Shown: piece after piece, positions 33,427-43,186 of the stretch
Layout of the letters: every line of letters begins with the position of its first letter
How positions within the stretch are numbered: position 1 is the stretch's first letter
Source: UBA4742 sp963773335
GTDB taxonomy: Bacteria; Actinomycetota; Acidimicrobiia; Acidimicrobiales; Acidimicrobilacustridaceae
NCBI GenBank assembly: GCA_963773335.1
Contig: CAVZAT010000003.1
Span: forward strand, 248,001-312,000
Reading direction: 5' to 3'
DNA: 64,000 bases
Position numbers and translations under genes: made by a program
The notes under the pieces: generated by a model
The model's input: the letters and a program-made list of their open reading frames with translations, nothing else
Told to the model about the DNA's origin: nothing
Database searches by the model: none

Positions 33427-34556
33427 GCGACCGGGTGGTGGAGATGGAGATCGACGCCGTCGATGGAGCGGCGCGCGCCGGTCGGGTCCACACGCCCCGG
33501 GGGAGCTTCGAGACCCCGGTGTTCATGCCGGTCGGCACCCGAGCGTCGGTGCGGGCCCTGTCCGCCCTCGATCTCGAGCAGCTCGGAGCGGAGATCATGC
33601 TGGGCAACACCTACCACCTGATGCTGCGTCCCGGCGCGGAGCTGATCGACGAGCTGGGAGGACTGCACGGCTTCATGGCCTGGAGCGGTCATGTGCTCAC
33701 CGACTCGGGCGGGTTCCAGATCTACTCGCTCGAACCCAAGGTCAGCGATGAGGGGGCCATCTTCCGCTCCACCTACGACGGGTCCACCCATCACCTGACC
33801 CCGGAGGGCGCCGTGGCGGTGCAGCGCCAACTCGGCGCCGACATCCAGATGGTGCTCGACGTGTGCCCGCCGCTGCCGTCCGAACCCGTGGTGGTGCGCA
33901 CCGCGGTGGAGCGCACGGCCCAGTGGGCCCAGCGCGGGCGCAAGGCCTTCCTGGCCGGTCGTGATGTGGGGCGCACCGAGGCGCAGCGCAGCCAGGCCCA
34001 GTTCGGCATCGTCCAGGGCGGCGTGGACGCCGACCTGCGCCGCCTGAGCACCGAGCGCACGCTCGAGATCGGCTTCGACGGCTACGGCATCGGTGGCCTG
34101 TCGGTGGGCGAACCTCGCGACCAGATGCTGCCGACGCTGGAGGTGGTCACCGCCGCTCTGCCGGTCGACCAGCCCCGCTATCTGATGGGGGTGGGCGATC
34201 CCATCGGCTTCGTGGAGGGCATCGCCCGGGGGGTGGACATGTTCGACTGCGTCCTGGCCACCCGCCTGGCCCGGCACGGCACGATCCTGACCGATGCCGG
34301 ACGCCTCAACCTGCGCAACGCCGAACACGCGCGCGACCCAGGGCCGTTGGACGAGCACTGCTCGTGTCCGGTGTGTCAGCGCTGGTCACGGGCCTATCTG
34401 CGCCATCTGCTGCGCGTCGGCGAACCCACATCGGCCCGGTTGTTGACCATCCACAACCTGCACTGGTGCCTCACGCTGATGGGGAGGGCCCGCGCCGCCA
34501 TCCGCGAGGGGCGATTCGAGGCCCTGCGGGCCGAGATCGGGGCGATCTGGACCTGA
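33423..34556 (+). CDS. tgt: Queuine/preQ1 tRNA-ribosyltransferase Tgt
   Basis: A 377-residue enzyme exchanging guanine at position 34 of GUN-anticodon tRNAs for preQ1. The TIM barrel shows GSFETPVFMPVGTRASV, LGNTYHLMLRPG, the catalytic Asp in VLTDSGGFQIYSL, the second Asp in GVDMFDCVLATRLARHG, and zinc ligands in CSCPVCQRWSR plus a downstream histidine in TIHNLHW. The start is GTG 33423, overlapping queA. Queuosine synthesis enzymes before these two steps are not in the window, so preQ1 may be made elsewhere or taken up. Confidence 0.97.
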   Translation: MSDRVVEMEIDAVDGAARAGRVHTPRGSFETPVFMPVGTRASVRALSALDLEQLGAEIMLGNTYHLMLRPGAELIDELGGLHGFMAWSGHVLTDSGGFQIYSLEPKVSDEGAIFRSTYDGSTHHLTPEGAVAVQRQLGADIQMVLDVCPPLPSEPVVVRTAVERTAQWAQRGRKAFLAGRDVGRTEAQRSQAQFGIVQGGVDADLRRLSTERTLEIGFDGYGIGGLSVGEPRDQMLPTLEVVTAALPVDQPRYLMGVGDPIGFVEGIARGVDMFDCVLATRLARHGTILTDAGRLNLRNAEHARDPGPLDEHCSCPVCQRWSRAYLRHLLRVGEPTSARLLTIHNLHWCLTLMGRARAAIREGRFEALRAEIGAIWT

Positions 34557-34665
34557 TCCCGTGGGGGGCGGGGCGTTCTCGCGGGACCTGCGCTGGACTA
34601 ACCTGCGTCCCGCTCCGGTCAACCTGGCCCACGCGAGCTGTCGTCAGCCATCCATCTGGGATCCC

Positions 34666-35022
34666 ATGGGCGCCGTCATCATCCTTGTCATAGGCGGGCT
34701 GCTGTCTGCTGTGTTGATCGTGCCGCGCCAGCGAGAGCTACGGCGTCACACCGCGCTGGTGGCGTCGCTGGCCGTGGGTGATCCGGTGATGACCGGGTCG
34801 GGCATCTATGGAACGATCGCCGTCCTCGAGGACGATCTGGCCTGGCTCGAGGTTGCTCCGGGCACCGTGATCAAGGTGGCCCGCCGGGCCATCGCCTCGA
34901 AGGTCGGCCCCACGCCGGCTGACCCGTCCGAGTCGCCGAGACCGCCGTCCACGTCGGTCAGGTCCCCACACGGATCGGACCTCGATCCGGTGGACCACGA
35001 CGCCGACGGCCCGTCGAGCTGA
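34666..35022 (+). CDS. yajC: Preprotein translocase subunit YajC
   Basis: A 118-residue accessory Sec protein. The N-terminal membrane helix is AVIILVIGGLLSAVLIVPRQREL, followed by the conserved soluble domain (ALVASLAVGDPVMTGSGIYG, DDLAWLEVAPGTVIKVARRAIA). A Pro/Ser/Asp-rich tail ends the protein. It starts at ATG 34666. A TAACCT hexamer at 34599-34604 could start a leader of about 60 bases. secD follows 3 bases after its stop, giving the common yajC-secD-secF operon. Confidence 0.9.
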   Translation: MGAVIILVIGGLLSAVLIVPRQRELRRHTALVASLAVGDPVMTGSGIYGTIAVLEDDLAWLEVAPGTVIKVARRAIASKVGPTPADPSESPRPPSTSVRSPHGSDLDPVDHDADGPSS

Positions 35023-35025
35023 TCG

Positions 35026-36816
35026 GTGGCCACCGCCGCGCGCAAGCGCCCTTGGAGCCTCATCATCATCGTGGTGGTGGCCGTGTTCGCTCTGGGCTAC
35101 ACCATCTTCACCACCAACCGACCCTTCCTGGGCCTGGACCTGCAGGGCGGGGTGTCGGTGGTGTTGGCCCCGCCCAAGGGCACGCACCCCACGTCGGATT
35201 CGCTCGACGAGGCCATCAACATCATCAACCAGCGCATCAACTCCTTCGGCGTGGCCGAGGCGCAGGTGTCGCGGCAGGGCAACGACATCCTGGTCGAGAT
35301 CCCCGGCGTCAAGGACAAGGATCGGGCCCTCCAGCTGGTGGGCGAGACGGCCGAGCTCCAGTTCCGCCCGGTGCTGGCGACCGTTCCGGTATCCGCGGAC
35401 GGCACGGTCCAGACCAAGGCCACCACCCCCACCACCGCGGCGGGCGGCTCGACCGCCACGACCGCGGCGGGAGCCGCCACCTCGACCACGGTCAAGGCGG
35501 GCAGCTCCAGCGCGACGTCGACCACGGCCCAGGCCAGCACGTCGACCAGCCAGAAGAGCCTGGGGATGGGCGGGACCGGCGAACAGGCGGGTGGGGTGGC
35601 GCCGCCCACGCCCACCGTCGACGAGCTGACGGCGGCGGCCAGCACCACGACCATCGCGGCGGCGACCTCGACCACGGCCAACGCCACGGCCACCGCCGGG
35701 GCGTCCACCACGACGGCCGCGCCCACGTCGACGAAGGCATCGACGCTGATCACGCCTGACAGCGAGCTGCGCAAGCCCAGCTCGCGCAGCCAGCAGGTCG
35801 TGCTGCCCCAGTACGACAGCAAGACCAAGAAGATGATCGCCCTCTACGAGCTGGGCCCCACCTTCGTGACCGGGTCGGGGCTGAGCACCGCCTCCTCTGA
35901 CCTGAACCAGCAGGGTCAGTGGGAGGTACGGCCGGTCTTCAAGTCCGGGGCCAAGGGCATCGATCTGTTCAACAAGGGTGCGGCTGAGTGCTACTCGGGC
36001 ACGTCAACGTGTCCGACCAAGCAGATGGCCATCGTCCTGGACAACCGGGTGCTCACCGCCCCGACCATCGACAACCCCTCGTTCGCCGCCGACCAGATCA
36101 CCATCAGCGGCAGCTTCACCCAGTCCGAGGTCCACGACATCGCCACCGCGCTGAAGTACGGCGCCCTGCCCGTGCCGTTGGTGCCCCAGACCAGCGAGAT
36201 CGTGTCGGCCACGCTCGGCCGCGATGCCCTCCACGCCGGCCTGGTGGCCGGAGCGGTCGGGTTCCTCCTGGTCGGGCTCTACATGCTCGTCTTCTACCGG
36301 ATCCTCGGTCTGCTGGCCATGTTCAAGCTGGTCATCGAGGGCTGCATCATGTGGGGCTTCCTGTGTTGGGCCGGCCCCAACCTGGGTCTGGCCATCACCC
36401 TGGCCGGCATCACGGGCATCGTGGTGTCCATCGGTGTCTCGCTGGACTCGAACGTCGTCTACTACGAGCACCTCAAAGAGGACGTGCGCGCCGGGCGCAC
36501 CATTCGAGCCTCGGTGGACAAGTCGTTCGTGAGCGCGTGGCGCACCATCTGGACCGCCGACGGCGCCTCCCTGCTGGGCGCGGCCATCCTCTACTTCTTC
36601 ACGGTCGGCGCCGTGCGCGGGTTCGCCTTCTACCTCGGTCTTTCCACCGCCCTCGATCTCATCACGTCGTGGTGCTACATGCGCCCGGTGGTGGCCCGCG
36701 CCACCCGGTCGGCCATGTGCGCCGAGCACCCGCACCGTTTCGGCCTGCCCGACGCCGACGACGTCGAGGAGGCCTCGAAGTTGGTGCGCAAGCTGGTCAC
36801 CGAAGGGGCGGGCTGA
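35026..36816 (+). CDS. secD: Protein translocase subunit SecD with long Thr/Ala/Ser insertion
   Basis: A 596-residue RND-type membrane protein that, with SecF, uses proton motive force to complete export through SecYEG. The N-terminal helix is followed by LGLDLQGGVSVVL, INSFGVAEAQVS and the start of the P1 domain. From about residue 129 to 240 there is a low-complexity stretch of almost only T, A, S and G, which splits P1 before QVVLPQYDSKTKKM. The C-terminal part is normal: QITISGSFTQSEVHDIA, the six-helix region and GVSLDSNVVYYEHLKED. The insertion would be outside the membrane and is far from typical; shorter versions occur in some actinobacterial SecD. The frame is intact throughout. Confidence 0.95.
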   Translation: MATAARKRPWSLIIIVVVAVFALGYTIFTTNRPFLGLDLQGGVSVVLAPPKGTHPTSDSLDEAINIINQRINSFGVAEAQVSRQGNDILVEIPGVKDKDRALQLVGETAELQFRPVLATVPVSADGTVQTKATTPTTAAGGSTATTAAGAATSTTVKAGSSSATSTTAQASTSTSQKSLGMGGTGEQAGGVAPPTPTVDELTAAASTTTIAAATSTTANATATAGASTTTAAPTSTKASTLITPDSELRKPSSRSQQVVLPQYDSKTKKMIALYELGPTFVTGSGLSTASSDLNQQGQWEVRPVFKSGAKGIDLFNKGAAECYSGTSTCPTKQMAIVLDNRVLTAPTIDNPSFAADQITISGSFTQSEVHDIATALKYGALPVPLVPQTSEIVSATLGRDALHAGLVAGAVGFLLVGLYMLVFYRILGLLAMFKLVIEGCIMWGFLCWAGPNLGLAITLAGITGIVVSIGVSLDSNVVYYEHLKEDVRAGRTIRASVDKSFVSAWRTIWTADGASLLGAAILYFFTVGAVRGFAFYLGLSTALDLITSWCYMRPVVARATRSAMCAEHPHRFGLPDADDVEEASKLVRKLVTEGAG

Positions 36817-36819
36817 CCG

Positions 36820-37987
36820 GTGAACCCCATCACCCGGATGTACCGGGGCCAGAACGACATCAGCTTCCCCAAGTGGTGGCGCCGAGCGCTGGTCGTGTCG
36901 GCCGTGCTGATGTTCATCTCCATCGGGTCCTTCTTCACCCGCGGCCTGAACCTGGGCATCGACTTCGTGGGCGGGGTCTCGTGGCAGGTGGCGGCCCCGG
37001 GCGTGTCGGTCAGACCAGGCCAAGGTCGCGCTCGGCAGCGAGGTGGGCTCGGGCACCAAGATCCAGACCATCGGCCGCGACATCCTGGTGGAGGCGCCCA
37101 AGGCGTCGACCAGCAAGGTCAACCAGGTGCGGGCCACGTTGGCCAAGCTGGCCAAGACCAGCACCGCCAACGTCAACGTGTCGACGGTGGGCCCGTCGTG
37201 GGGCAAGGACATCTCTCGCAAGGCCGAGCAGGCCCTGGTGGTGTTCCTGGTGTTCCTGCTCGTCTATCTGGCGGTGTTCCTGGAGTGGAAGATGGCGGTG
37301 GCCGCCATCCTGGCCATGGTCCACGACGTCGTGATCAGCGTCGGCGTGTACTCGGTCTTCCAACTGGAGGTCACGCCCGAGACGGTGGTGGCCTTCCTGA
37401 CCATCCTGGGCTACTCGATCTACGACACCATCGTGGTGTTCGACAAGGTGAAGGAGAACCAGTCCCGCCCGGCGCTGGCCAACCGCCTGACCTTCACCGA
37501 CCTCATGAGCCTGTCCATGAACCAGGTGCTGACCCGGTCGGTGAACACCTCGATCGTGGCCCTGCTGCCGGTGATCTCCATGTTGGTGGTGGGCGCCGGC
37601 ATCCTGGGGGCGGTCACTCTCGAGCAGTTCTCCATCGCCCTGCTCGTGGGCATGCTCTCCGGTGCCTACTCGTCGATCTTCATCGCGGCGCCGATCGCGG
37701 TGTTCCTCAAGGAGCGTGAGCCGCGGAACCGGGCGCTGCGCCAGCGCCTCGAGTCGGGTCGCCTGCCGGCGCCCAGCACCGCGGACATCGAGGCCGACCC
37801 CGATGACGAGTCCGACCCGGACGATGCGGCGGACCTCCCGGGAGTCACCGACACGGGCCCGAACGGGTCGGCGCCGAACGGCTCGAGTCCTTCACCGACC
37901 AAGGCGCCGCCCCGGCCAAGGCCATCGACAAGCCGGTCGCCGGGGGCGATCCCACCCCGGCCCCGCAAGAAGGGCAAGCGGCGCTGA
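36820..37987 (+). CDS. secF: Protein translocase subunit SecF, +1 frameshift
   Basis: The partner of SecD. From GTG 36820: YRGQNDISFPKWWRRAL, then the first helix and LNLGIDFVGGVSWQVAAPG. At about 37012 one extra base (GTCAGACCAG in place of GTCGACCAG) shifts the frame. The continuation DQAKVALGSEVGSGTKIQTI, VVFLVFLLVYLAVFLEWKM, LGYSIYDTIVVFDKVKENQ and TSIVALLPV is normal SecF and ends at 37987. The joined protein is about 388 residues, with a Pro/Arg/Lys-rich tail. As SecDF loss would be costly and everything else is intact, a sequencing insertion is the likely cause. Confidence 0.93.
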
Positions 37988-37997
37988 GCCGACGACC

Positions 37998-38661
37998 ATG
38001 ACCATCGACCGCGACGTCCTCAAAGGACTCATCCGGGACATCCCGGACTGGCCCGAGCCGGGCGTGACCTTCAAGGACATCACGCCGCTGCTGAACCACC
38101 CGGGGGCTTTCGGCGACACGGTCGACCTCCTGGCCGACGGGTTCCGGGACCGCCAGGTCGATCACGTGCTGGGGGTCGAGGCCCGCGGCTTCATCTTCGC
38201 CGCTCCGGTGGCCTACCACCTCGAGGCCGGGTTCGTCCCGGTGCGCAAGGCGGGCAAGCTGCCCTGGGAGATCGAACGCGAGGAATATGCGCTCGAGTAC
38301 GGCACCGACCTGCTGGAGATCCACCGCGACGCCATCAGCGAGGGCGCCCGGGTCCTGGTCGTGGACGACGTGCTGGCCACCGGCGGCACCGCCTCGGCCA
38401 CGGCCCGGCTGGTCGAACGGCTGGGTGGGACCGTGGTGGGGTTCGGCTTCCTGGTCGATCTGACCTTCCTGGGTGGTCGAGCCAAGCTCGCGGGCTACGA
38501 CGTGGTCTCGCTCCTCGAATACTCGCTGAGCAGCAGAGGTCCAGAGGCCCAGAGGCCCTGTGGGCCAGATCTGTGCACTTCCTGGTGTCAGACGCCTCGA
38601 TGTGCACGGATTTGGGGTGAGAAGCGACGGGAGCGGGGTCGCGGTAGGGCACACTGGACAG
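37998..38661 (+). CDS. apt: Adenine phosphoribosyltransferase, open reading frame without its own stop
   Basis: Salvages adenine with PRPP to AMP. From ATG 37998: LKGLIRDIPDWPEPGVTFKD, VLGVEARGFIFAAPVAY, the hood KLPWEIEREEYALEYG and the PRPP loop VLVVDDVLATGGTASATARL. The domain is complete by about 38525 (GYDVVSLLEYS). No stop codon follows in this frame: the following 130 bases have poor coding character and then the frame enters relA. The expected stop is one base out of frame (TGA in GCTGAGC near 38530), so a missing or extra base is suspected rather than a real fusion. The listed end is the base before the relA start. Confidence 0.85.
38650..38655 (+). promoter_or_regulatory. -10-like hexamer for leaderless relA
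   Basis: CACACT (NANNNT rather than TANNNT) lies 6 bases before GTG 38662. The same hexamer with the same 6-base gap precedes the gene starting at 42119 on the minus strand. Confidence 0.3.
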
Positions 38662-40890
38662 GTGGCCACCGTCGATCGCGTCCTGCCCTGGCGACGGCAC
38701 AGCGCGCCCCGTCCGAGGAGATCGCGCCTCTGGTGGGGGCGTTCCACGAACACCACCCCCGGGCCTCGGCGGCCATGATCACCCGGGCTTACGAGCGGGC
38801 CCGCGACGCCCACGACGGCCAGACCCGCAAATCGGGTGATCCGTACATCACCCACCCGGTGTCGGTGGCCAAGATCGTGGCCGAGCTGGGCCTCGACGAC
38901 ATCACCATCTCGGCGGCGCTGCTGCACGACGCGGTCGAGGACACCGGCATCACCCTGGCCGACCTGACCGCCGAGTTCGGCGCCGACGTGGCCGCCATCG
39001 TCGATGGCGTGACCAAGCTCGACCGGCTCAAGTTCGACTCCAAGGAGGCTCAGCAGGCAGCCACCATGCGCAAGATGCTGGTGGCCATGGCCAAGGACCT
39101 GCGGGTCCTCATCATCAAGCTGTCCGACCGGCTGCACAACATGCGCACCATCGCCGCCATGCCGGCCTGGAAGCAGGAGCGCACCGCCCAGGAGACCCTC
39201 GACATCTATGCCCCGTTGGCGCACCGCCTGGGCATGCAGGAGATGAAGCAGCAGCTCGAGGACCTCGCCTTCGCCGCCCTGCACCCCAAGCGCTTCGCCG
39301 AGATCGACCACATGGTGGCCACCCGATCGCCCGAGCGGGAGATCTACCTGACCCAGGTGCTCGTGGACGTCCGTGAGCGGCTGGTGGAGCTGCGCATCAC
39401 CGCCGAGGTGACCGGTCGACCCAAGCACATGTGGAGCATCTACGAGAAGATGGTGGTCAAAGGCCGCGAGTTCGACGAGATCTTCGACCTGGTGGGCATG
39501 CGGGTGGTGGTCCCCACGGTCAAGGACTGCTACGCCGCTCTGGGGTCGATCCACGCCACCTGGAAGCCGGTGCAGGGTCGCTTCAAGGACTACGTGGCCA
39601 TGCCCAAGTTCAACCTCTACCAGTCGCTGCACACGACGGTGGTGGGTCCGCAGGGCAAGCCGCTGGAGGTGCAGATCCGCACCGGCGAGATGCACAGCCG
39701 GGCCGAGTTCGGCGTGGCCGCCCATTGGAACTACAAGGACGACCACACCTCCGACGCCGAACTGGCCTGGCTGAACCGCATCGTCGACTGGCAGCAGGAG
39801 ACCAGCGACCCCAGCCAGTTCATGGCCAACCTGAAGATCGACCTCGAGCAGGACGAGGTCTTCGTGTTCACGCCCAAGGGTCGGGTCATCACCCTGCCGG
39901 TGGGGGCCACGCCGATCGACTTCGCGTACGCCATCCACACCGAGGTCGGCCACGCCTGCATCGGGGCCCGGGTGAACGGTCGGCTGGTGCCGCTCGACTC
40001 GCCGGTGTCGTCGGGCGACTCGATCGAGATCTTCACGTCGAAGGTGGAGAGCGCCGGGCCCTCGCAGGACTGGCTCAAGTTCGTCAAGACCCACCGGGCG
40101 GCCAACAAGATCCGTCAGTGGTACTCGCGTGAGCGGCGCGAGGACGCCATCGAGACCGGCACCGATGAGCTGGTCAAGGCGCTTCGCCGCGAGGGCCTGC
40201 CGGTCCAGAAGATCCAGTCGTCCAAGACCCTCGACGAGGTGGCCGAGTCGCTCAACTACGTCGACCTGGACGCCCTCAAGGCCGCCATCGGCGAGAACCA
40301 CGTGTCGGCCCTGTCGGTGGCCGAGCGGGTGCGCCGCCACCTCCAGGATGTCGACCCCACACGCGAGGAGCAGCTGTCCATCTCGGTGCGCGAGCCCAGC
40401 CGACACGGCCGCCGACACGGCGGGAACACGGCCGGGGTGCACGTCGAGGGACTCGACGACGTGATGGTGCGCCTGTCGCGGTGCTGCACCCCGGTGCCCG
40501 GTGACCACGATCATGGGGTTTGTGACCCGGGGTCGGGGCGTCTCGGTGCACCGGGCCGACTGTGCCAACGCCGTGTCGCTGGCGGTGGGCCAAGCCGACC
40601 GCCTCATCGAGGTGGAGTGGGACGAGGACCGCACCGGCACCTTCGTGGCCTCCATCGAGGTCAAGGCGCTCGATCGGTCACGTCTGCTGCGTGACGTGAG
40701 CGCGGTGCTGGCCGACGCCCACGTGAACATCATCGCCTGCAACACCATCACCGGCTCGGACCGGATCTCCAAGATGCGCTTCGACTTCGAGTTGGGCGAT
40801 TCCAACCACCTCGACGCCCTCATCCGCTCCATCAAGCAGATCGACAGCATCTACGACGCCTATCGGGTACTGCCCGGGTCGGGTGGCTAG
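38662..40890 (+). CDS. relA: Bifunctional (p)ppGpp synthetase/hydrolase RelA/SpoT, two frameshifts
   Basis: The Rel enzyme that makes and breaks ppGpp. The N-terminus VATVDRVLPWRRHSAP lies in one frame, and EEIAPLVGAFHEHHPRA and all that follows is one base earlier (a missing C in a C-run near 38705). The hydrolase HD motif is LLHDAVEDTG, the synthetase domain shows YEKMVVKGREFDEIFDLVGMR and YQSLHTTVVGPQG, and the TGS domain VFTPKGRVITLPVGATPIDF. Near 40504 one extra C shifts CCTPVPGD to TIMGFVTRGRGVSVHRADC, leading to the ACT domain and the stop at 40890. Both domains are intact apart from these single-base changes, pointing to sequence errors. Confidence 0.93.
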
Positions 40891-41232
40891 GTCCGGTCAA
40901 CCTTGCGACGCTGTGGCTCGCCGAAGTGCCGGTCGGAGCGCGCCGGGCCCCTTCGGGGCTCGCGTTGCTCGGGAGGTTCCTGGTTCCAGGCGCGGTAGCC
41001 AGCATCGGTGGCCCGGTAGAGCCGAAAGGGGCAGTCCGCTGGTCTCGTCGGCGTTGGCCGGCCGGGACCTCGTCGTTGGAACCGTGTCCCGGCTCAGCCA
41101 GGCCGCGATGCGATTCGTCCGCGTGGCACGCCCACGTTCCGCCAGGCAAACCATGCTCTGGGCCCAGGGCGGACGCCGCCCGATGCCTGGCCGCGGATCG
41201 CGGCGTTGCGCCGAGCGACCCTCTCGCGCATC
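40891..41232. other. 342 bases without a supported gene
   Basis: The stretch between relA and the next membrane protein holds a hairpin at 40945-40961 and several short C/G-rich palindromic pieces (for example CCTGGTTCCAGG near 40979). Open frames on both strands (40883-41236 plus, 40897-41154 minus) have no recognisable domain or ribosome-binding site, and I do not call them. Confidence 0.4.
40945..40961 (+). terminator. UUCG-loop hairpin after relA
   Basis: GGGCCCCTTCGGGGCTC forms a 7-bp stem with one G-T pair around a stable C(UUCG)G tetraloop, 54 bases after the relA stop. No T-tract follows. Confidence 0.4.
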
Positions 41233-41772
41233 ATGACGGCCATGCTCGCGATCGTCGGCCTACTCCTGGTGCTCGTAGCGGTCGCAGGCGGAGGCTGGCT
41301 GGCGATCAAGTACACCCCGAAGAACATCGACCCGGTCCCCGTCGACGAGACTTGGAGCTCAATCGCGACGTTCTACCGCGGCAGACCCGATCGAGACACC
41401 GAAGTCGACCTCGGCGACGGCTGGTCGAGCAGCCAGGATCCAGGCGCCGCGTTCGAGGTGTCCTGGATCAGTCACACCCACGAACTGGTGGTCCTGCGAC
41501 GCCAAGCACATCCCGATTTCATCTCCGGGGCCGGCCTCGTGTCAGCCATACCAGGGCGCCTCGATCCCAGAGCAACCGGCATGAAGGCCCTCGCCATCGC
41601 CGATCTCGACCAGATCCGTGCCATCCACCCCGAACGACTGGTGGCCACACCCGACGGTCTCGACCAGCTCACAACCGCTCTCGGTCACCCCTATCAGCCC
41701 CCGCACCGCGATGACCCACACTGGGCCAACCCCGCGCCGCCTCCTCAGCCACGCGCCCACCCCGACCTCTAG
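41233..41772 (+). CDS. Hypothetical single-pass membrane-anchored protein
   Basis: A 179-residue protein, not recognised. From ATG 41233 an N-terminal hydrophobic helix (AMLAIVGLLLVLVAVAGGGW) anchors it; the rest is predicted outside the membrane: YTPKNIDPVPVDETWSSIAT, then a small alpha/beta region with HTHELVVLRRQAHPDF, and a His/Pro-rich tail. It starts 340 bases after relA and its stop overlaps the convergent gene by 4 bases. Base composition is slightly lower in GC than the backbone genes, suggesting an accessory origin. Confidence 0.55.
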   Translation: MTAMLAIVGLLLVLVAVAGGGWLAIKYTPKNIDPVPVDETWSSIATFYRGRPDRDTEVDLGDGWSSSQDPGAAFEVSWISHTHELVVLRRQAHPDFISGAGLVSAIPGRLDPRATGMKALAIADLDQIRAIHPERLVATPDGLDQLTTALGHPYQPPHRDDPHWANPAPPPQPRAHPDL

Positions 41773-42119
41773 GCCTGACCTACGTGCCATTCGGCCTCGG
41801 TTGATCGGCGGCGGAGGTTGCCCTGTTCCCCGTCCGCCGGTTGCTCCCGGGCTTGCTCGACCTCGACCCGAAGTCCCCGCCGTCCGGCTTCGGTCTGATG
41901 GGCAACGTTGATGTCGAGAACGTGGTTGGCCTCCTGCTCGGAGAAGCCGAACGGGGCGTCGCAAAGCGCTCGCACTGCGGCGGGACGGTCGGCCGAGGCG
42001 CGAACCACGGCGTTGATCTCCTCCATCCTGTCGAGTGCGCTGGCCATCGCGACCATCAGATCGAGGCGCTGGCGGATCGCCCAGCGTTCCAACTCGGGGT
42101 CGACGCCACCTGCCGTCAT
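41769..42119 (-). CDS. Small protein resembling the GyrA/ParC tower-coiled-coil segment
   Basis: A 116-residue protein. The pattern of a long N-terminal helix (ERWAIRQRLDLMVAMASALDRM), then EEINAVVRASADRPAAVRAL and FGFSEQEANHVLDINVAH followed by GRRGLRVEVEQAREQ matches the segment of DNA gyrase A between the catalytic core and the C-gate coiled coil. Stand-alone proteins of this kind occur in Actinobacteria; what they do is not known. All catalytic gyrase residues are absent, so it cannot cut DNA. CACACT lies 6 bases upstream of ATG 42119, as before relA. Confidence 0.55.
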   Translation of the reverse strand: MTAGGVDPELERWAIRQRLDLMVAMASALDRMEEINAVVRASADRPAAVRALCDAPFGFSEQEANHVLDINVAHQTEAGRRGLRVEVEQAREQPADGEQGNLRRRSTEAEWHVGQA

Positions 42120-42309
42120 GCTTGCAGTGTGCTCGATCGACTGAGAGTAAGCACGGTCGAACTGCGCTCGGTCGCTGCGCCCAACTGCCGTTCGGCGTTG
42201 CCCGAGGGTGGCTCACTCGGTCGCCGAAGTTCTCCTAAAAGCGGTCATCGCGTGACCGGTTCACCCGCGGATCATGTAGGTCGAGAGTCGAACAGAGGGG
42301 AGACCGTCG

Positions 42310-42960
42310 ATGTACGAGCCGGAACCTGACGACGAGGTGAGCGGGCTTGTCGGCTATGTCGATCAACAGCTCGATGCCATCCGCGCGGCTGCGATCGGAC
42401 TGACTGAGGAGCAGCTCAGGGCGCGGCCCTGTCGTAGCGATCTGTCGATCGGTGGCCTGATCAAGCACGCGACCTACGTCATGCGCGGCGCAACCGAGCG
42501 TCTGGTCGGTCAGACGCCACCGGCTGATCTCGATGACACTGCGGTCGCCGCCTACCGGGCGAGCTTCGCGCTCACCGACGAGGAGACCGGCGCCACCACG
42601 CTGGCCGGGTTCGACGCGACTCGCCCTGGGTACCTCGCGGTGATGGCCGGCACTGATCCCGGTGCCGCGACGGTCGAGCCGCCCGCACCGTGGCACGGCA
42701 TCCACGACTCGCGACCGGCCCGCGCCCGTTACTACCTCGTCCATCAGATCGAGGAGCTCGCCCGCCATGCCGGCCACGCCGACATCATCCGGGAGCAGAT
42801 AGACGGGATGGCCGTGCCTGCCATCGTGCTCAGCGAGTCCGGCGCGTCCGCCAACGACTTCTTCCAGCCCTACGCCGCGCCACCCGGCACGATCGGCGCT
42901 CGAAGCAACGGTTGGCCGAATGGAGCCGGGCCCCTCGGAGCGCAGGTGGCCGAGGAGTGA
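42310..42960 (+). CDS. DinB family protein (DUF664, mycothiol-type)
   Basis: A 216-residue four-helix DinB-fold protein. The first helix carries GLVGYVDQQLDAIRAAAIGL, and LSIGGLIKHATYVMRGATE provides the first metal-binding histidine, while YYLVHQIEELARHAGHADII provides the H-x7-H-x2-H-like second site. This layout is that of the DUF664/mycothiol-dependent DinB enzymes of Actinobacteria, which act on thiol conjugates. The start ATG 42310 has AGGGGAGA about 10 bases upstream. The substrate is unknown. Confidence 0.8.
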   Translation: MYEPEPDDEVSGLVGYVDQQLDAIRAAAIGLTEEQLRARPCRSDLSIGGLIKHATYVMRGATERLVGQTPPADLDDTAVAAYRASFALTDEETGATTLAGFDATRPGYLAVMAGTDPGAATVEPPAPWHGIHDSRPARARYYLVHQIEELARHAGHADIIREQIDGMAVPAIVLSESGASANDFFQPYAAPPGTIGARSNGWPNGAGPLGAQVAEE

Positions 42961-43186
42961 ATCACGGGCGTTGAGGATCGGGTGAGTTCTCTGCGCTTCG
43001 TCGGCTACGTCGTCGATCTCCTAGGCCCCCACGAGCCCGTTCCAGTAACCGAGCACCAACGGTCCCCAACCGGTGCTCGGCATGCCCATCGAGCAGCGCC
43101 GTTCTGTGCGCCCCACCGACGATTGTTGGAACCAGGCCGGTGGTCCGCTCGCACACCACGACACCAGTGCAGAGTCCCGAACCCAA

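Noticed and set aside
35410..35745. SecD insertion as misassembly or repeat array
   Set aside because: It stays in frame for over 110 codons with normal codon use for T/A/S-rich linkers, and both flanks are canonical SecD. It is better explained as a true protein insertion.
37998..40694. Genuine Apt-RelA fusion protein
   Set aside because: The connecting 130 bases do not look coding in that frame. relA has a plausible own start with a matching hexamer, and the region has a likely missing base. Kept only as a low-probability alternative.
40897..41154. Minus-strand open frame after relA (85 codons)
   Set aside because: No ribosome-binding site, no domain and no hydrophobic or helix pattern; the plus-strand frame over the same bases is equally open. 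Both look like high-GC chance.
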